A stretch of 41,560 nt of DNA from Campylobacteraceae bacterium (GCA_031270285.1 JAISXY010000093.1:1-41560), one strand, 5' to 3'; counted from the first letter of the stretch, positions 18,312 to 28,091 are shown. Notes: generated by a model not told the origin, from the letters alone. Program-made: numbers and translations.

Positions 18312-19334
18312 TTGATCTTTATTGACGCATGTTTTGGCAAAAAGACGCCGTATACTCCTGTCTGGATGATGAGGCAGGCAGGTCGGTATCTGCCGCAGTA
18401 TTTGAAAGTGCGGGAAAAAGCGGGAAGTTTTTTACACTTGTGTAAAAATCCCGAATCTGCTGCCGAAGTAACATTGCAGCCTGTAGATATTTTAGGCGTT
18501 GATGCGGCTATTTTATTTAGTGATATTTTGGTAGTTCCTCTTGAAATGGGAATGGATTTGAGATTTTCCACAGGAGAGGGACCCATTTTTTCAAATCCTC
18601 TCATGACAAAAGCCGATTTGGATAAACTTCAAATCAACGAAGCGGCAGAGCGGTTAGAGTATGTATATAAAGCAATCAGGATTATTCGCTCCAAACTCTC
18701 ATCAGATAAAGCTCTTATAGGCTTTTGCGGCGCTCCATGGACGCTTGCTACATACATGATAGAAGGAAGCGGTACAAAAACATACGGCAAAGTAAAAAAG
18801 CTGCTGTATTCCAATCCAAGCTTTTTGCATGGAGTCCTTGCCAAAGTAACGGAAGTTTTAAAACTCTATCTGGAAATGCAGATAAAAAGCGGCGTAAATG
18901 CCGTACAGATATTTGATTCATGGGCGTCCGCACTTGAAGAGAAGGCGTTTTTTGAGTTTAGCTGGAGATATATACAAGATATATGCTCGTTTTTAAAAAG
19001 TAAATATCCTGATGTTCCGATTATCGTGTTTCCAAAAGGCATAAGCGGCTATCTTGATAAAATTGAGGGCGAGTTTGACGTATTTGGCGTGGATTGGTCA
19101 ACACCCATAGAGTTAGCCAAAGAGAAGCTTGGAAACAGATATGTTTTACAAGGCAACATGGAGCCTACAAGGCTTTACAGCAAAAGGGCGATAGATGAAG
19201 GCGTGGAGCATATAGTAAATGTCATGCAAAACAAAAGGCATATTTTTAACTTGGGACATGGTATTTTGCCTGATGTTTCGGTTGAAAATGCGAAATATTT
19301 CATAAATTCGGTTCATGAGAAAACCAAAATTTAA
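18312..19334 (+). CDS. hemE: Uroporphyrinogen III decarboxylase
   Basis: HemE removes four acetate carboxyls from uroporphyrinogen III to give coproporphyrinogen III, the substrate of the HemN encoded further upstream. The 340-residue protein starts [20 protein letters not shown], with the signature [32 protein letters not shown] (catalytic Asp region) and a C-terminal [14 protein letters not shown]. The start is TTG 18312, directly after the previous TAA with AAAAGGGG about 8-10 nt before; the family's N terminus fits it. It overlaps the following radical SAM gene by 1 nt. Confidence 0.96.
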   Translation: MIFIDACFGKKTPYTPVWMMRQAGRYLPQYLKVREKAGSFLHLCKNPESAAEVTLQPVDILGVDAAILFSDILVVPLEMGMDLRFSTGEGPIFSNPLMTKADLDKLQINEAAERLEYVYKAIRIIRSKLSSDKALIGFCGAPWTLATYMIEGSGTKTYGKVKKLLYSNPSFLHGVLAKVTEVLKLYLEMQIKSGVNAVQIFDSWASALEEKAFFEFSWRYIQDICSFLKSKYPDVPIIVFPKGISGYLDKIEGEFDVFGVDWSTPIELAKEKLGNRYVLQGNMEPTRLYSKRAIDEGVEHIVNVMQNKRHIFNLGHGILPDVSVENAKYFINSVHEKTKI

Positions 19335-20242
19335 TGTCAAATTTTATATTCGGACCCGTTCAGTCCAGACGATTTGGGTTATCTTTAGGTATTGATTTAA
19401 GCCCCGATAAAAAACAGTGCAATTTTGACTGTTTATACTGCGAACTAAAGGGCGCTAAGAGTGTAGATACCATACAAAATCCGCCAACTGTTCAAAGTAT
19501 AATAGACGCCCTCAAATCAGCGCTTATAAAATTTTCCGATATCTCCGTCATAACTGTTACGGCAAACGGCGAGCCGACTCTTTACCCTTATTTGAAAGAG
19601 TTAGCACGTGAGATAAACAGGCTGAAAAAAGATAAAAAGCTTCTTATCCTCTCAAACGGTTCGCTGATAGCCGACAAAAGCGTTCAAGAGGCTCTTTTGG
19701 AGTTTGACATAGTGAAACTCTCTTTAGATACCGTCTTGCCGAAAGTTTTCAAAAAACTTAACCGCCCGCATAACAGTGTAAAATTGGAGCTCATTATGGA
19801 AGGCATGAGAGAATTTGCACATATATTTAAAAACGAACTTGTGCTTGAGATACTGGTAGTAAAAAATTTCAACGACACAAGAGATGAGTTTATCGCTCTT
19901 AATCGCATCATAAACGAAATTGCACCCTCCCGTGTAGATATAAGCACCATAGACAGACCAAGCGCATATAAAGTTGATGCGGTCAGTTTAGAAGTGCTTG
20001 AAATCCTTTCGCGCGAGATAAAAAACATTCCTCTTCTTATTGCTAAAAGAAACAGCGCCGTCAACATGAGAGAGTTTAGTTTAGATGAGATTATTGAGCT
20101 GCTCCGTCGCCGCCCGCAGAGCGTTGAAGATGTGGATATGCTTTTTGACAAAAAGAGCAAAGAGCGGTTAAATAGACTTTTACATGAGGGCAGGGTGGAT
20201 ACGGTAGATGCGGCGGGAACTATTTTTTATAAAATATTATAG
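19334..20242 (+). CDS. Radical SAM protein (COG0731-like, Fe-S oxidoreductase)
   Basis: This 302-residue protein carries the radical SAM cluster motif CNFDCLYC (Cys29, Cys33, Cys36) after FGPVQSRRFGLSLGIDLSP, a combination found in a widespread family annotated as Fe-S oxidoreductase and distantly related to the wybutosine enzyme TYW1. TANGEPTLYP (about residues 77-86) is the SAM-binding GGE-type strand. The C terminus (LLRRRPQSVEDV) is helical and probably winged-helix. The substrate is unknown. The start ATG overlaps the hemE stop (TAATG), so the two are coupled. A connection with haem synthesis is possible but unproven. Confidence 0.82.
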   Translation: MSNFIFGPVQSRRFGLSLGIDLSPDKKQCNFDCLYCELKGAKSVDTIQNPPTVQSIIDALKSALIKFSDISVITVTANGEPTLYPYLKELAREINRLKKDKKLLILSNGSLIADKSVQEALLEFDIVKLSLDTVLPKVFKKLNRPHNSVKLELIMEGMREFAHIFKNELVLEILVVKNFNDTRDEFIALNRIINEIAPSRVDISTIDRPSAYKVDAVSLEVLEILSREIKNIPLLIAKRNSAVNMREFSLDEIIELLRRRPQSVEDVDMLFDKKSKERLNRLLHEGRVDTVDAAGTIFYKIL

Positions 20243-20250
20243 TTTTTCTC

Positions 20251-20279
20251 TTGACAAAGGTACTATTTTTCTCTATAAT
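20251..20279 (+). promoter_or_regulatory. Consensus promoter of tRNA-Asn
   Basis: TTGACA (20251-20256), a 17-nt spacer and TATAAT (20274-20279) match the sigma70 consensus perfectly, 19 nt before the mature tRNA. Confidence 0.85.
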
Positions 20280-20297
20280 TTCGTCTCTTTATTTTAT

Positions 20298-20372
<75 letters not shown>

Positions 20373-20600
20373 CTTTTAAATAATTCAAATCAAACTCTTT
20401 TTATTCTGCAAAAAACAAGCCTGTAACAAAAGCATTAAACAAATCAAATCAGATATGTAACGATTTTTTTATATCCTGATTTTTATGCCATATATTCTAT
20501 ACAGACTACATTTTTGTACTTTAAATTGAAGTTTTTTCTATTTTTTATTAAATTTTATCGTTATTTAAGATTCATATTAGATTTTTGATATATAATATAA
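20373..20600. other. A+T-rich spacer with a -10 box at its end
   Basis: No gene is seen. At the right end TATAAT (20591-20596) is positioned to start transcription around 20601-20603, exactly at the foot of the long hairpin that follows. Confidence 0.45.
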
Positions 20601-20755
20601 GTATATTTCTTGTGTAAGAAGATTTTTCGTATTGTTGTAAATTATTAAATTTTGGAAATCACCCAACTTTTATAAACCCCCCTCCCACCATTATTTACGA
20701 CAGCGAGAAATCTTCTTGCGCCTAAGAAATATTTACAGTGAAAAGTTGTATTTTT
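20601..20755 (+). ncRNA. Candidate structured small RNA with C-rich loop
   Basis: A long imperfect hairpin: 20603-20611 pairs with 20724-20732 (9 bp), 20616-20629 with 20704-20717 (14 bp, one G-U) and 20633-20642 with 20693-20702 (10 bp, one G-U). The 50-nt apical loop contains the single-stranded tract ACCCCCCTCCCACC (20676-20689) and a small TTGG/CCAA stem. Loop bases CAACTTTT (20664-20671) could pair with AAAAGTTG (20741-20748) just outside the stem, a pseudoknot or alternative fold, followed by TTTTT (20751-20755). A -10 box TATAAT ends 4 nt before it. No ORF is evident. It could be 6S-like RNA, a regulatory sRNA with an anti-G/anti-SD loop, or merely the inverted repeats of a degenerate element. 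It does not look like SRP RNA or tmRNA. Confidence 0.5.
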
Positions 20756-20805
20756 AAAAGTTAAGATATTAACCGCTTTATTAAGCTGTCTCCAATTTAT
20801 TAGTT

Positions 20806-21066
20806 TTATGCTTTAGCGGCAGTTTTAGCAGGTCTCTTTTTTGTCGCACTTTTTTTAACGGTTTTTACAGTTTTATTTTTTGCAGGCTTTACCTCTTTGC
20901 TTTTAGCACCCCTCTTTTTTTGTTCAGATTTGATATGTTTACTGTTTTCATCAATTGCGCTGCGGTTCAACTCTACCATTTTATTTAACATTTTTATCTC
21001 ACTGTCATACTTTTTGGCGATAAAAAATATTATTACGAATAAGACTACGATTAACAACCACTCCAT
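20806..21066 (-). CDS. Small membrane-anchored Lys/Ala-rich protein
   Basis: This 86-residue protein has one N-terminal membrane helix (about residues 3-18, WLLIVVLFVIIFFIAKK), a short polar helical region (LNKMVELNRSAIDENSKHI) and a tail of about 40 residues rich in Lys, Ala and Thr (KKSATKKRPAKTAAKA), similar in composition to histone H1-like tails. Such a tail should face the cytoplasm and could contact DNA, RNA or anionic lipids. The start ATG at 21066 has AAAGGAG at an ideal distance. No family is recognised. It lies between the candidate RNA and the type III system, on the opposite strand from both. Confidence 0.65.
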   Translation of the reverse strand: MEWLLIVVLFVIIFFIAKKYDSEIKMLNKMVELNRSAIDENSKHIKSEQKKRGAKSKEVKPAKNKTVKTVKKSATKKRPAKTAAKA

Positions 21067-21204
21067 TTTGTCGCTCCTTTGTGAAATCTATCTGAATTGT
21101 ACATTTTTTAAGCTAAATTTTTCATTTTATATTTTAAAAACTAATAGCTCATAATAAGTTTTTTTGTGGTAAAGTTCTTTTTAAAAATCGTAAAAAGGTC
21201 AAAA

Positions 21205-23182
21205 ATGACAAATAAAAATAAAGCCTCGTTCGGGGGGGGGGGGGGGGGGAAAAGCCGCTCTTCTTGAAAACGGCAAAAAAGAAGCAAACAGCGAATTTTT
21301 AGATACTCTCAAAAACTATTTCCCGCAATTTTTTGAAAAAGACCTTTACGACGAAGATGGAAATCTTGTCAAAAACGGCAGTTTTAAAACGGATAAATTT
21401 TTAGATGAACTTAAAAACGGTAATGTTTCAGAATCGCGCGATGGATACAAACTTAGCTTTGTGGGCAAGGATTACGCAAAATTGCAAACGGGACGCGCTT
21501 CAGAGACAGTAATTGTCCCCGACTGCAAACATAACGGCGAACCTGAAAACAAAAACAGCGGTAATGTATTTATAACAGGCGATAATTTGGAAGCTCTGCG
21601 CCACTTGCAAAACGCTTACACAAATAAAATCAAAATGATTTATATAGACCCACCGTACAATACGGGAAGCGGGGATTTTACATATTCGGACAAGTTTGAG
21701 TTTGGCGACGAAAAGTTAAAAAATGCGCTTGGTTATAGTGATAATGAAATTGCGCGGCTCAAATCCATTCAAGGCAAAAGTTCTCACAGCGCATGGCTGA
21801 CATTCATGTATCCGCGTCTTAAAATCGCACAGAAACTTTTGAGAGATGACGGGGTAATTTTCGTAAGTATAGACGACAATGAACAGGCAAATCTGAAACT
21901 TCTCATGGATGATGTGTTTGGGGAAGGGAATTTTATAAGCAATATTATATGGGAAAAAGTTAGAATTAGAAAAAATTCAGCACTATATTTTACATCAAGT
22001 CATGATTTTATTTTATGTTATACGAAGAAAGCCAAATTAAACAAACAAGATAGTGGCTGGGAAAGAAATTTATTGGAACGAGAAAATGGTTCATATAAAA
22101 ATCCAGATAATGATCCAAATGGTGCATGGATGAAAGGTTCGGTTATTGCTAATCATTATTATGATGCAGATTATACTATTACAAAGCCAAATGGAATTGT
22201 TTTGAGTAAACCAAAAAATGCCTCATGGCGATATAGTGAAGAAAGCATAGCAGCATTTATTAAAGAAAACAGGATGTTGTGGGGAAATGATAATTCATAT
22301 CCTATGGTAAAAAAATATGAAAAAGATGCTCAAAATGGGATAGTTCCAAAAACAATAATTTCTTTTAAGGAAGTTGGAGGAAATCCGCATGCTGCTGAAG
22401 AAACAAAAGCATTATTTGATGGTTTAAAAATTTTTGACAATCCCAAACCCGTAACACTCATTAGATATTTATTAGACATCGCAACTAACAAAAATGATTT
22501 AATTCTTGACTTTTTCGCAGGCAGCGGTACAACCGCTCATGCGGTGATGCAGTTAAATGTCGAAGACGACGGAGAGCGCAAATATATCATGGTGCAATTG
22601 GACGAGCCGACAAATCCGACAAGCGAAGCCAAAAAAGCGGGCTACAATACCATAGACGAAATAGCGCGCGAACGCATAAAACGCGCCTCGCAAAAGATAA
22701 AAATCGAAGCTGGATTAAACGCGCAAAATCTTGACTTGGGATTTAAACATTTCCGCCTGAAAACTCTTGATGTTAAAACGCTTGATAAAATTATTGAGTT
22801 TGACCCAAATAATGCAAGTCTTTTTGACGAAGACATGATAACACCTTTTGGTTATCCCGACGCCAAAACAAGCGGACTTGATACGCTGCTTGCCACATGG
22901 CTTGTCAATGACGGCTTTACTTTTGATAAGCATGCGGAAGCGATAAATTTTGCAAATTATCAAGCTCATTATATAAAAGACGCCGCGATGCTTTATCTTA
23001 TCAGCCAAGATTGGGATACGAATGCACTCAAATCTCTACTTAACAAAATCGGCAAAAATGAACTTTGTGTCAATACGATAGTCGTTTATCCCTATTCGTT
23101 TTCATTTGAAGCCATGAGAGAGCTGAAAACCAATATCAAGGCAAATCTTGACAACTCCCCGACAATCATAGAGAGATACTAA
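21205..23182 (+). CDS. mod: Type III DNA methyltransferase Mod, out of frame at an 18-G tract (phase OFF)
   Basis: Mod methylates adenine-N6 at an asymmetric site and gives specificity to the Mod/Res complex. The motif order is DPPYNTGSG (motif IV), then the target-recognition region, then DFFAGSGTTAHA (SAM motif I), that is the beta class typical of type III enzymes. The start is ATG 21205 after AAAGG; nine codons later come 18 G, and with that count the frame ends at TGA 21265. The downstream frame is open from 21251 (KAALLENGKKEANSEF) to TAA 23182. Loss of one G (G17), or gain of two, restores a 658-residue protein. The segment of about 21940-22450, between the motifs, is more A+T-rich than its flanks, as in other mod genes with exchanged recognition domains. 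res follows after 1 nt. Confidence 0.85.
21232..21249 (+). repeat. Poly-G tract (18 G), phase-variation switch
   Basis: An uninterrupted run of 18 G is located 27 nt into the mod frame. Runs of this kind are classical contingency loci in Campylobacter and Helicobacter. The exact count is sensitive to sequencing error and may vary between cells. Confidence 0.9.
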
Positions 23183-23183
23183 C

Positions 23184-26036
23184 ATGCGTTTGGACAAACT
23201 TCAATACCAATTGGACGCCATAGAGCGCATTATCGCGGCAATTGACGATAATAATATGAGCGCTAATCATAATTTTAATGCCAATCCTTTGCTGAAAAAC
23301 ACGCGCAATATTGATGTGAAAATGGAAACCGGTACCGGTAAAACTTATGTCTATACGCGCCTCATGCATGAATTAAAACAGCGGTTCGGCTTTTTTAAAT
23401 TTATCATTATCGTCCCAAGTATAGCCATAAAAGAAGGCGTTAAAATGTCTATCGGCTCAAATGAATGGAATAAACATTTCAGGCAGGAGTTTGCCAATCA
23501 ATCTATAAATTTGGGCATCATCAATGCGGGCGATTTTGACGCAAAAAGGAGCAAAAGAAAACTTATCCCTGAAAGCTTGCGTTCGTTTTGTGACAGTTCC
23601 AAAACCGAAGATAAAACGATTAATGCGCTTTTGATGAACGACGCTATGCTTGCGTCTGTTTCAATGACGCGAAACGATTATGATACTACTTTAATGGGTT
23701 CTGTCAGCTGTCCCATTGAGGGATTAAATACTGTGAAGCCGATAATAATTATAGACGAGCCGCATCGCTTTAAAAAAGAGGGCAAGGCGTGGCAAAATAT
23801 CATGGAAAATATCCGCCCGCAGTTAATTATCCGCTTTGGCGCAACATTTCCCGAGAAAACAATAGGAAGAGGCAAAAATAAAAAAACAGAAAAGGATTAC
23901 GAAAATCTGGTCTATGAGCTTAATGCGGTAAAAGCTTTTAACGAAGGATTGGTTAAGGGTGTGAATATTCAGTATCCCGCACTGAATGACCCAAACGGAA
24001 AAAAATATAAAGTCAAGTCAATCAGCAAAGGCAAAAGCGCGTTTATCGGCGATGTTGAGTTAAAAGTCGGCGAGCGTTTGTCTGTGATTGACAGCGCATT
24101 TGAGGGCAGTTTGACGCTTGAATACGATAAAAGTTATCAGACGCAGTTAAAATTATCCAATGAGTTGGCTGTAGAAGCGGGTTTAGAGTTAAGTCCGCAG
24201 ATTTACTCAAACGATTATCAAAGTCTATTGTTAAGTCAAGCGATAGAAGCGCATTTTGAAAAAGAAAAAGAGAATTTTTACCGCATAAACGCAGGAGAAA
24301 ATCCGCCGCGCATAAAAACAAACAGTCTCTTTTTTATAGACAATATCGCTTCGTTTAGGGGAGAAGGCGCAGAGAAAGGCTGGTTGAGAGTAAAATTTGA
24401 AGAGTTGTTAAAAACAAAACTTCAGAGCGAAATTAAAACAGCAGGCGGAGAATACAAAGAATTTTTAGAAGCATCGTTGAGTGATGTTAGCGCAACAATC
24501 GCAGGATATTTTGCCGAAGATAACACCAGAAAAGCGGACATAGATATACAAAAAGAGGTGGACGATATCTTGCGCAATAAAGAAAAAATGCTGCAATTTA
24601 AAAACAGTAACGGCAGTTGGAATACAAGACGCTTTTTGTTTTCAAAATGGACTTTGCGCGAAGGGTGGGATAATCCGAATGTATTTGTCATAGCAAAACT
24701 GCGCTCTTCAGGTTCTGAAATAAGTAAATTGCAGGAAGTGGGGCGCGGACTGCGTCTGCCGTTTGATGAAAGAGGCACAAGGGTTAGTTTGCAAAACAGC
24801 AATGAAGATTTTCGCTTAACATATATTATTGATTATTCGGAAAAAGAGTTTGCTAAAAAATTGGTCGGCGAAATTAATTCGGATGGCGGCAGAATGGCTG
24901 AGGGTAAAATTACCGATGAGATTTTGTCTTTGCTTGTGAAATCTGGCTATGCTATAAGTAATGCGAAAGTGAAAGCAAATTTATTGAATGACGATATTAT
25001 TGACGAACATGATGCGATAATAGACCAAGAAAAACTTTTTGCATTACTGCCAGAAGAGAGCAACATAAAGATAAAAGAGGGCAAAATTACGGGCGAAGGA
25101 ATGAGCGCTCGCCCGAAAGTACATCTGAATAAAGCCAATTTTGCCAAACTAAAAGATCTTTGGGATAAGGTAACCAGACGATATATTTTGTGTTTTGAAA
25201 AGGTTGATGGGGTTGATTTGCAAGCGGCGGTGGAAAATATATTTTCAGGCAAAGATGTATTTGCAAAACCTTCAACACAAATTATCAGTGAAACGCTTAG
25301 CGGCAATGACGATAATATGGAGATCAAAACCTCTTCTCATGCCGTAAAAACGGCTTTGGAAATACTTGATTACGGCAAATTTTTAAAACTCTTAAATAAA
25401 AAGACTTCGCTTCCTCTTTCTCTGCTGCATAACGGCATAATTAACGCCCGCAAAGGAAAAGCAACGCCGCGCGAATTGTTTAATACCGTAACGCTTGAAA
25501 ATGCCATTAAAGCTTTTGATAAAATTTTTCTTGAAATGTTTAAGCAGAAATTTTCTTATCATGCACTTGGTTATAAGGCACATACAAGCATCTTTACCGC
25601 TGAAGGAGAATTTGTGTCGGAATTGGAGCAGGGAGTTGTCGGCGGCAAAAAAGCAAGCGATATTGAGGCGGATAAAAAGCGATATTTATACGATGAAATC
25701 GTGTATGACAGCGAGATAGAGCATGATGTATTGAAAGTAAAACCGCCCAAAGAGGTAATCGTATATGGCAAACTGCCCAAACAGAGTATCAAAGTGCCGA
25801 CATATACGGGAGGAACGACAAGTCCGGATTTTGTCTATGCGATACAAAATTCGGAGGATATTGAGCTGCACCTTGTCGTTGAGACAAAAAGCGATAATCA
25901 GCGTCTTTCGGATACCGTCGCAGTAGAAGCGCAGAAAAAGGCTTTTGAAAAAATCGGCGGCAATATACGGTGGCGTTTGGAAACAGATGCCGCGTCATTT
26001 GAAAGAGAGTTGAAAAGACTTGCGGACGGTGTTTGA
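23184..26036 (+). CDS. res: Type III restriction endonuclease subunit Res
   Basis: Res is the ATP-dependent translocase/nuclease of the type III system; it cuts DNA only in complex with Mod. The 950-residue protein has Walker A METGTGKT (47-54), the Walker B/DEAD-like IIIDEPH (DEPH at 191-194), helicase motif VI in EVGRGLRLPFDERG, and a C-terminal PD-(D/E)XK nuclease with SPDF (Asp882) and ETK (Glu900, Lys902). All motifs are present and the frame is intact, so Res would be ready whenever Mod is switched on. The start ATG follows the mod stop by 1 nt without a strong SD, which points to coupled translation; with mod off, Res would be poorly made. Confidence 0.93.
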   Translation: MRLDKLQYQLDAIERIIAAIDDNNMSANHNFNANPLLKNTRNIDVKMETGTGKTYVYTRLMHELKQRFGFFKFIIIVPSIAIKEGVKMSIGSNEWNKHFRQEFANQSINLGIINAGDFDAKRSKRKLIPESLRSFCDSSKTEDKTINALLMNDAMLASVSMTRNDYDTTLMGSVSCPIEGLNTVKPIIIIDEPHRFKKEGKAWQNIMENIRPQLIIRFGATFPEKTIGRGKNKKTEKDYENLVYELNAVKAFNEGLVKGVNIQYPALNDPNGKKYKVKSISKGKSAFIGDVELKVGERLSVIDSAFEGSLTLEYDKSYQTQLKLSNELAVEAGLELSPQIYSNDYQSLLLSQAIEAHFEKEKENFYRINAGENPPRIKTNSLFFIDNIASFRGEGAEKGWLRVKFEELLKTKLQSEIKTAGGEYKEFLEASLSDVSATIAGYFAEDNTRKADIDIQKEVDDILRNKEKMLQFKNSNGSWNTRRFLFSKWTLREGWDNPNVFVIAKLRSSGSEISKLQEVGRGLRLPFDERGTRVSLQNSNEDFRLTYIIDYSEKEFAKKLVGEINSDGGRMAEGKITDEILSLLVKSGYAISNAKVKANLLNDDIIDEHDAIIDQEKLFALLPEESNIKIKEGKITGEGMSARPKVHLNKANFAKLKDLWDKVTRRYILCFEKVDGVDLQAAVENIFSGKDVFAKPSTQIISETLSGNDDNMEIKTSSHAVKTALEILDYGKFLKLLNKKTSLPLSLLHNGIINARKGKATPRELFNTVTLENAIKAFDKIFLEMFKQKFSYHALGYKAHTSIFTAEGEFVSELEQGVVGGKKASDIEADKKRYLYDEIVYDSEIEHDVLKVKPPKEVIVYGKLPKQSIKVPTYTGGTTSPDFVYAIQNSEDIELHLVVETKSDNQRLSDTVAVEAQKKAFEKIGGNIRWRLETDAASFERELKRLADGV

Positions 26037-26116
26037 AATATTTTATGCCGCGCGTTGAAAAGTCAGAAAATAATATAGTAAAATAGTTAATTTTTGTAAA
26101 AATATCTCCCCCTCTC

Positions 26117-26145
26117 TTGACTTGTCAGCTCTTTTCGGTTATAAT
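26117..26145 (+). promoter_or_regulatory. Promoter of the tRNA-tuf cluster
   Basis: TTGACT (26117-26122), 17 nt and TATAAT (26140-26145), 22 nt before tRNA-Thr. It is probably the main promoter for the tRNA cluster and part of tuf transcription. Confidence 0.8.
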
Positions 26146-26167
26146 TTGCGCTTTGAAAATTCACGCC

Positions 26168-26243
26168 GCCGGCGTAGCTCAGCTGGTAGAGCAACTGCCT
26201 TGTAAGCAGTAGGTCGGGGGTTCGAGTCCCTTTGCCGGCTCCA
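26168..26243 (+). tRNA. tRNA-Thr (TGT)
   Basis: The acceptor GCCGGCG pairs with TGCCGGC, the anticodon loop CTTGTAA holds TGT, and CCA is encoded at 26241-26243. Confidence 0.95.
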
Positions 26244-26290
26244 TTTTCAAAATGTAGCAGTGTTTGACCAGATAATGGTAAAGTCGCTAA

Positions 26291-26376
<86 letters not shown>

Positions 26377-26387
26377 TTTATTTTGAT

Positions 26388-26464
26388 GCGGGAATAGCTC
26401 AGTTGGCTAGAGCATCAGCCTTCCAAGCTGAGGGTCGCGGGTTCGAGTCCCGTTTCCCGCTCCA
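26388..26464 (+). tRNA. tRNA-Gly (TCC)
   Basis: The acceptor GCGGGAA pairs with TTCCCGC, the anticodon loop CTTCCAA holds TCC, and CCA is at 26462-26464. Confidence 0.95.
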
Positions 26465-26636
26465 AAATTTTTTGGCGCGTTTTTTAGTCTGTTTGTTAAA
26501 AACAGAGTGAAATTGCTCAAAAAGCGACATATTTGACTGGGAGCTGTTGAATTAACCTGTCGTTACTCAACTCCTTCTGTCATAACTTTTTATTATTTTG
26601 AGAGTTTTTATAATCATATTATAATAATAATTTGAG

Positions 26637-26642
26637 TATAAT
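26637..26642 (+). promoter_or_regulatory. Putative -10 box before tRNA-Thr (GGT) and tuf
   Basis: TATAAT lies 24 nt before the second threonine tRNA. The preceding 170-nt spacer (26465-26636) has no gene. A second promoter here would boost tuf. Confidence 0.5.
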
Positions 26643-26666
26643 CACCCTCTTTGACTTTTGAGCACT

Positions 26667-26741
<75 letters not shown>

Positions 26742-26742
26742 G

Positions 26743-26785
26743 TTACGCTTTTTTGAGCGTAAAGTTTAAGCTTTTTAAAAAGCTT
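26743..26785 (+). promoter_or_regulatory. tuf leader hairpins
   Basis: A 7-bp hairpin (TTACGCT 26743-26749 with AGCGTAA 26756-26762) directly follows the tRNA, then the 18-nt palindrome AAGCTTTTTAAAAAGCTT (26768-26785). They may guide RNase processing between tRNA and tuf mRNA. Confidence 0.45.
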
Positions 26786-26845
26786 TTAGATTAAGTTAGA
26801 CATTAATGATTTTAAAAATCAAAACCTAAAGTATGGAGGAAGAAT

Positions 26846-28045
26846 ATGGCTAAAGAGAAATTTACAAGAAATAAGCCACATGTAAACATAGGTACTATCG
26901 GTCATGTTGATCATGGTAAAACTACGCTGACAGCTGCTATTTCAGGTGTTTTGGCAACCAAAGGTCTTGCAGAGCTTAAAGATTATGATAATATCGATAA
27001 CGCTCCTGAAGAGAAAGAGCGCGGTATTACAATCGCTACATCCCATATTGAATATGAGACTGAAAAGCGCCATTATGCGCATGTTGACTGCCCGGGTCAT
27101 GCTGATTATGTTAAAAATATGATTACAGGAGCGGCTCAAATGGACGGCGCAATATTGGTTGTGTCTGCAGCTGATGGTCCAATGCCGCAAACGAGAGAAC
27201 ATATTTTACTTTCACGCCAAGTTGGCGTTCCGCATATCGTTGTATTCATGAATAAAGCTGATATGGTTGATGATGCCGAACTTCTTGAGTTGGTTGAAAT
27301 GGAAATTAGAGAACTTCTTAGCGAATATGATTTCCCGGGAGACGATACTCCTATCATTTCAGGCTCTGCTCTTAAAGCTCTTGAAGAGGCAAAAACCGGT
27401 ACAGTCGGCGAATGGGGACAAAAAGTTCTTGATTTGATGGATGCAGTTGATAGCTTTATTCCAACTCCAAAAAGAGATACAGATAAAGATTTTTTGATGC
27501 CTATAGAGGATATTTTCTCTATTTCAGGACGCGGTACGGTTGTTACGGGGCGTATTGACAAAGGTGTTGTAAAAATTGGAGATACTATAGAGATAGTTGG
27601 TATCAGACCTACTCAAACTACAACAGTTACAGGCGTTGAGATGTTCAGAAAAGAGATGGATCAAGGCGAAGCCGGCGATAACTGCGGTATTCTTTTAAGA
27701 GGCACTAAAAAAGAAGATGTTGAGCGCGGTATGGTTTTGGCTAAACCAAAATCAATCACTCCTCATACAGAATTTGAAGGTGAAGTTTATATCCTAACTA
27801 AAGAAGAGGGCGGACGACATACTCCGTTTTTTAATAACTATAGACCGCAATTTTATGTAAGAACGACGGACGTTACAGGCTCTATCGCGCTTCCAAGCGG
27901 CGTAGAGATGGTTATGCCCGGAGATAATGTAAAAATTACGGTAACGCTTATAGCTCCTATTGCTCTTGAAGAGGGCACACGATTTGCGATTCGCGAAGGC
28001 GGACATACGGTAGGTTCGGGCGTTGTATCTAAGATTTTAAAATAA
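26846..28045 (+). CDS. tuf: Elongation factor Tu
   Basis: EF-Tu delivers aminoacyl-tRNA to the ribosome as a GTPase. The 399-residue protein shows GHVDHGKT (19-26), DCPGH (80-84), NKAD (135-138), the switch-I segment EEKERGITI, and the intact domains 2 and 3 ending VSKILK. The start ATG 26846 has GGAGG at a good distance. The gene is in the thrU-tyrU-glyT-thrT-tufB-type arrangement known from E. coli. No second tuf is seen before fusA, where E. coli carries tufA beyond fusA outside this window. Confidence 0.98.
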   Translation: MAKEKFTRNKPHVNIGTIGHVDHGKTTLTAAISGVLATKGLAELKDYDNIDNAPEEKERGITIATSHIEYETEKRHYAHVDCPGHADYVKNMITGAAQMDGAILVVSAADGPMPQTREHILLSRQVGVPHIVVFMNKADMVDDAELLELVEMEIRELLSEYDFPGDDTPIISGSALKALEEAKTGTVGEWGQKVLDLMDAVDSFIPTPKRDTDKDFLMPIEDIFSISGRGTVVTGRIDKGVVKIGDTIEIVGIRPTQTTTVTGVEMFRKEMDQGEAGDNCGILLRGTKKEDVERGMVLAKPKSITPHTEFEGEVYILTKEEGGRHTPFFNNYRPQFYVRTTDVTGSIALPSGVEMVMPGDNVKITVTLIAPIALEEGTRFAIREGGHTVGSGVVSKILK

Positions 28046-28051
28046 GTAATT

Positions 28052-28080
28052 TCGCGGGGATTTTTCCCCTCGATTTTTTT
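28052..28080 (+). terminator. Terminator/attenuator between tuf and rpmG
   Basis: The stem GGGGA/TCCCC is extended by TCG/CGA across one mismatch (28052-28060 with 28065-28073) and followed by TTTTTTT (28074-28080). The rpmG SD AAAGG begins at once, so read-through probably feeds the next genes. Confidence 0.7.
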
Positions 28081-28091
28081 AAAGGTATTTT

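Noticed and set aside
20601-20755. SRP RNA or tmRNA
   Set aside because: The conserved SRP loop (GGAAGC... type) and the tmRNA alanine-tRNA ends were not found in the hairpin.
21461-23182. Start of the methyltransferase at GTG 21461
   Set aside because: The GTG lies inside conserved-looking coding sequence (KLSFVGKDYAKL) with no SD; the frame is open back to the poly-G tract and joins ATG 21205 when one G is removed.
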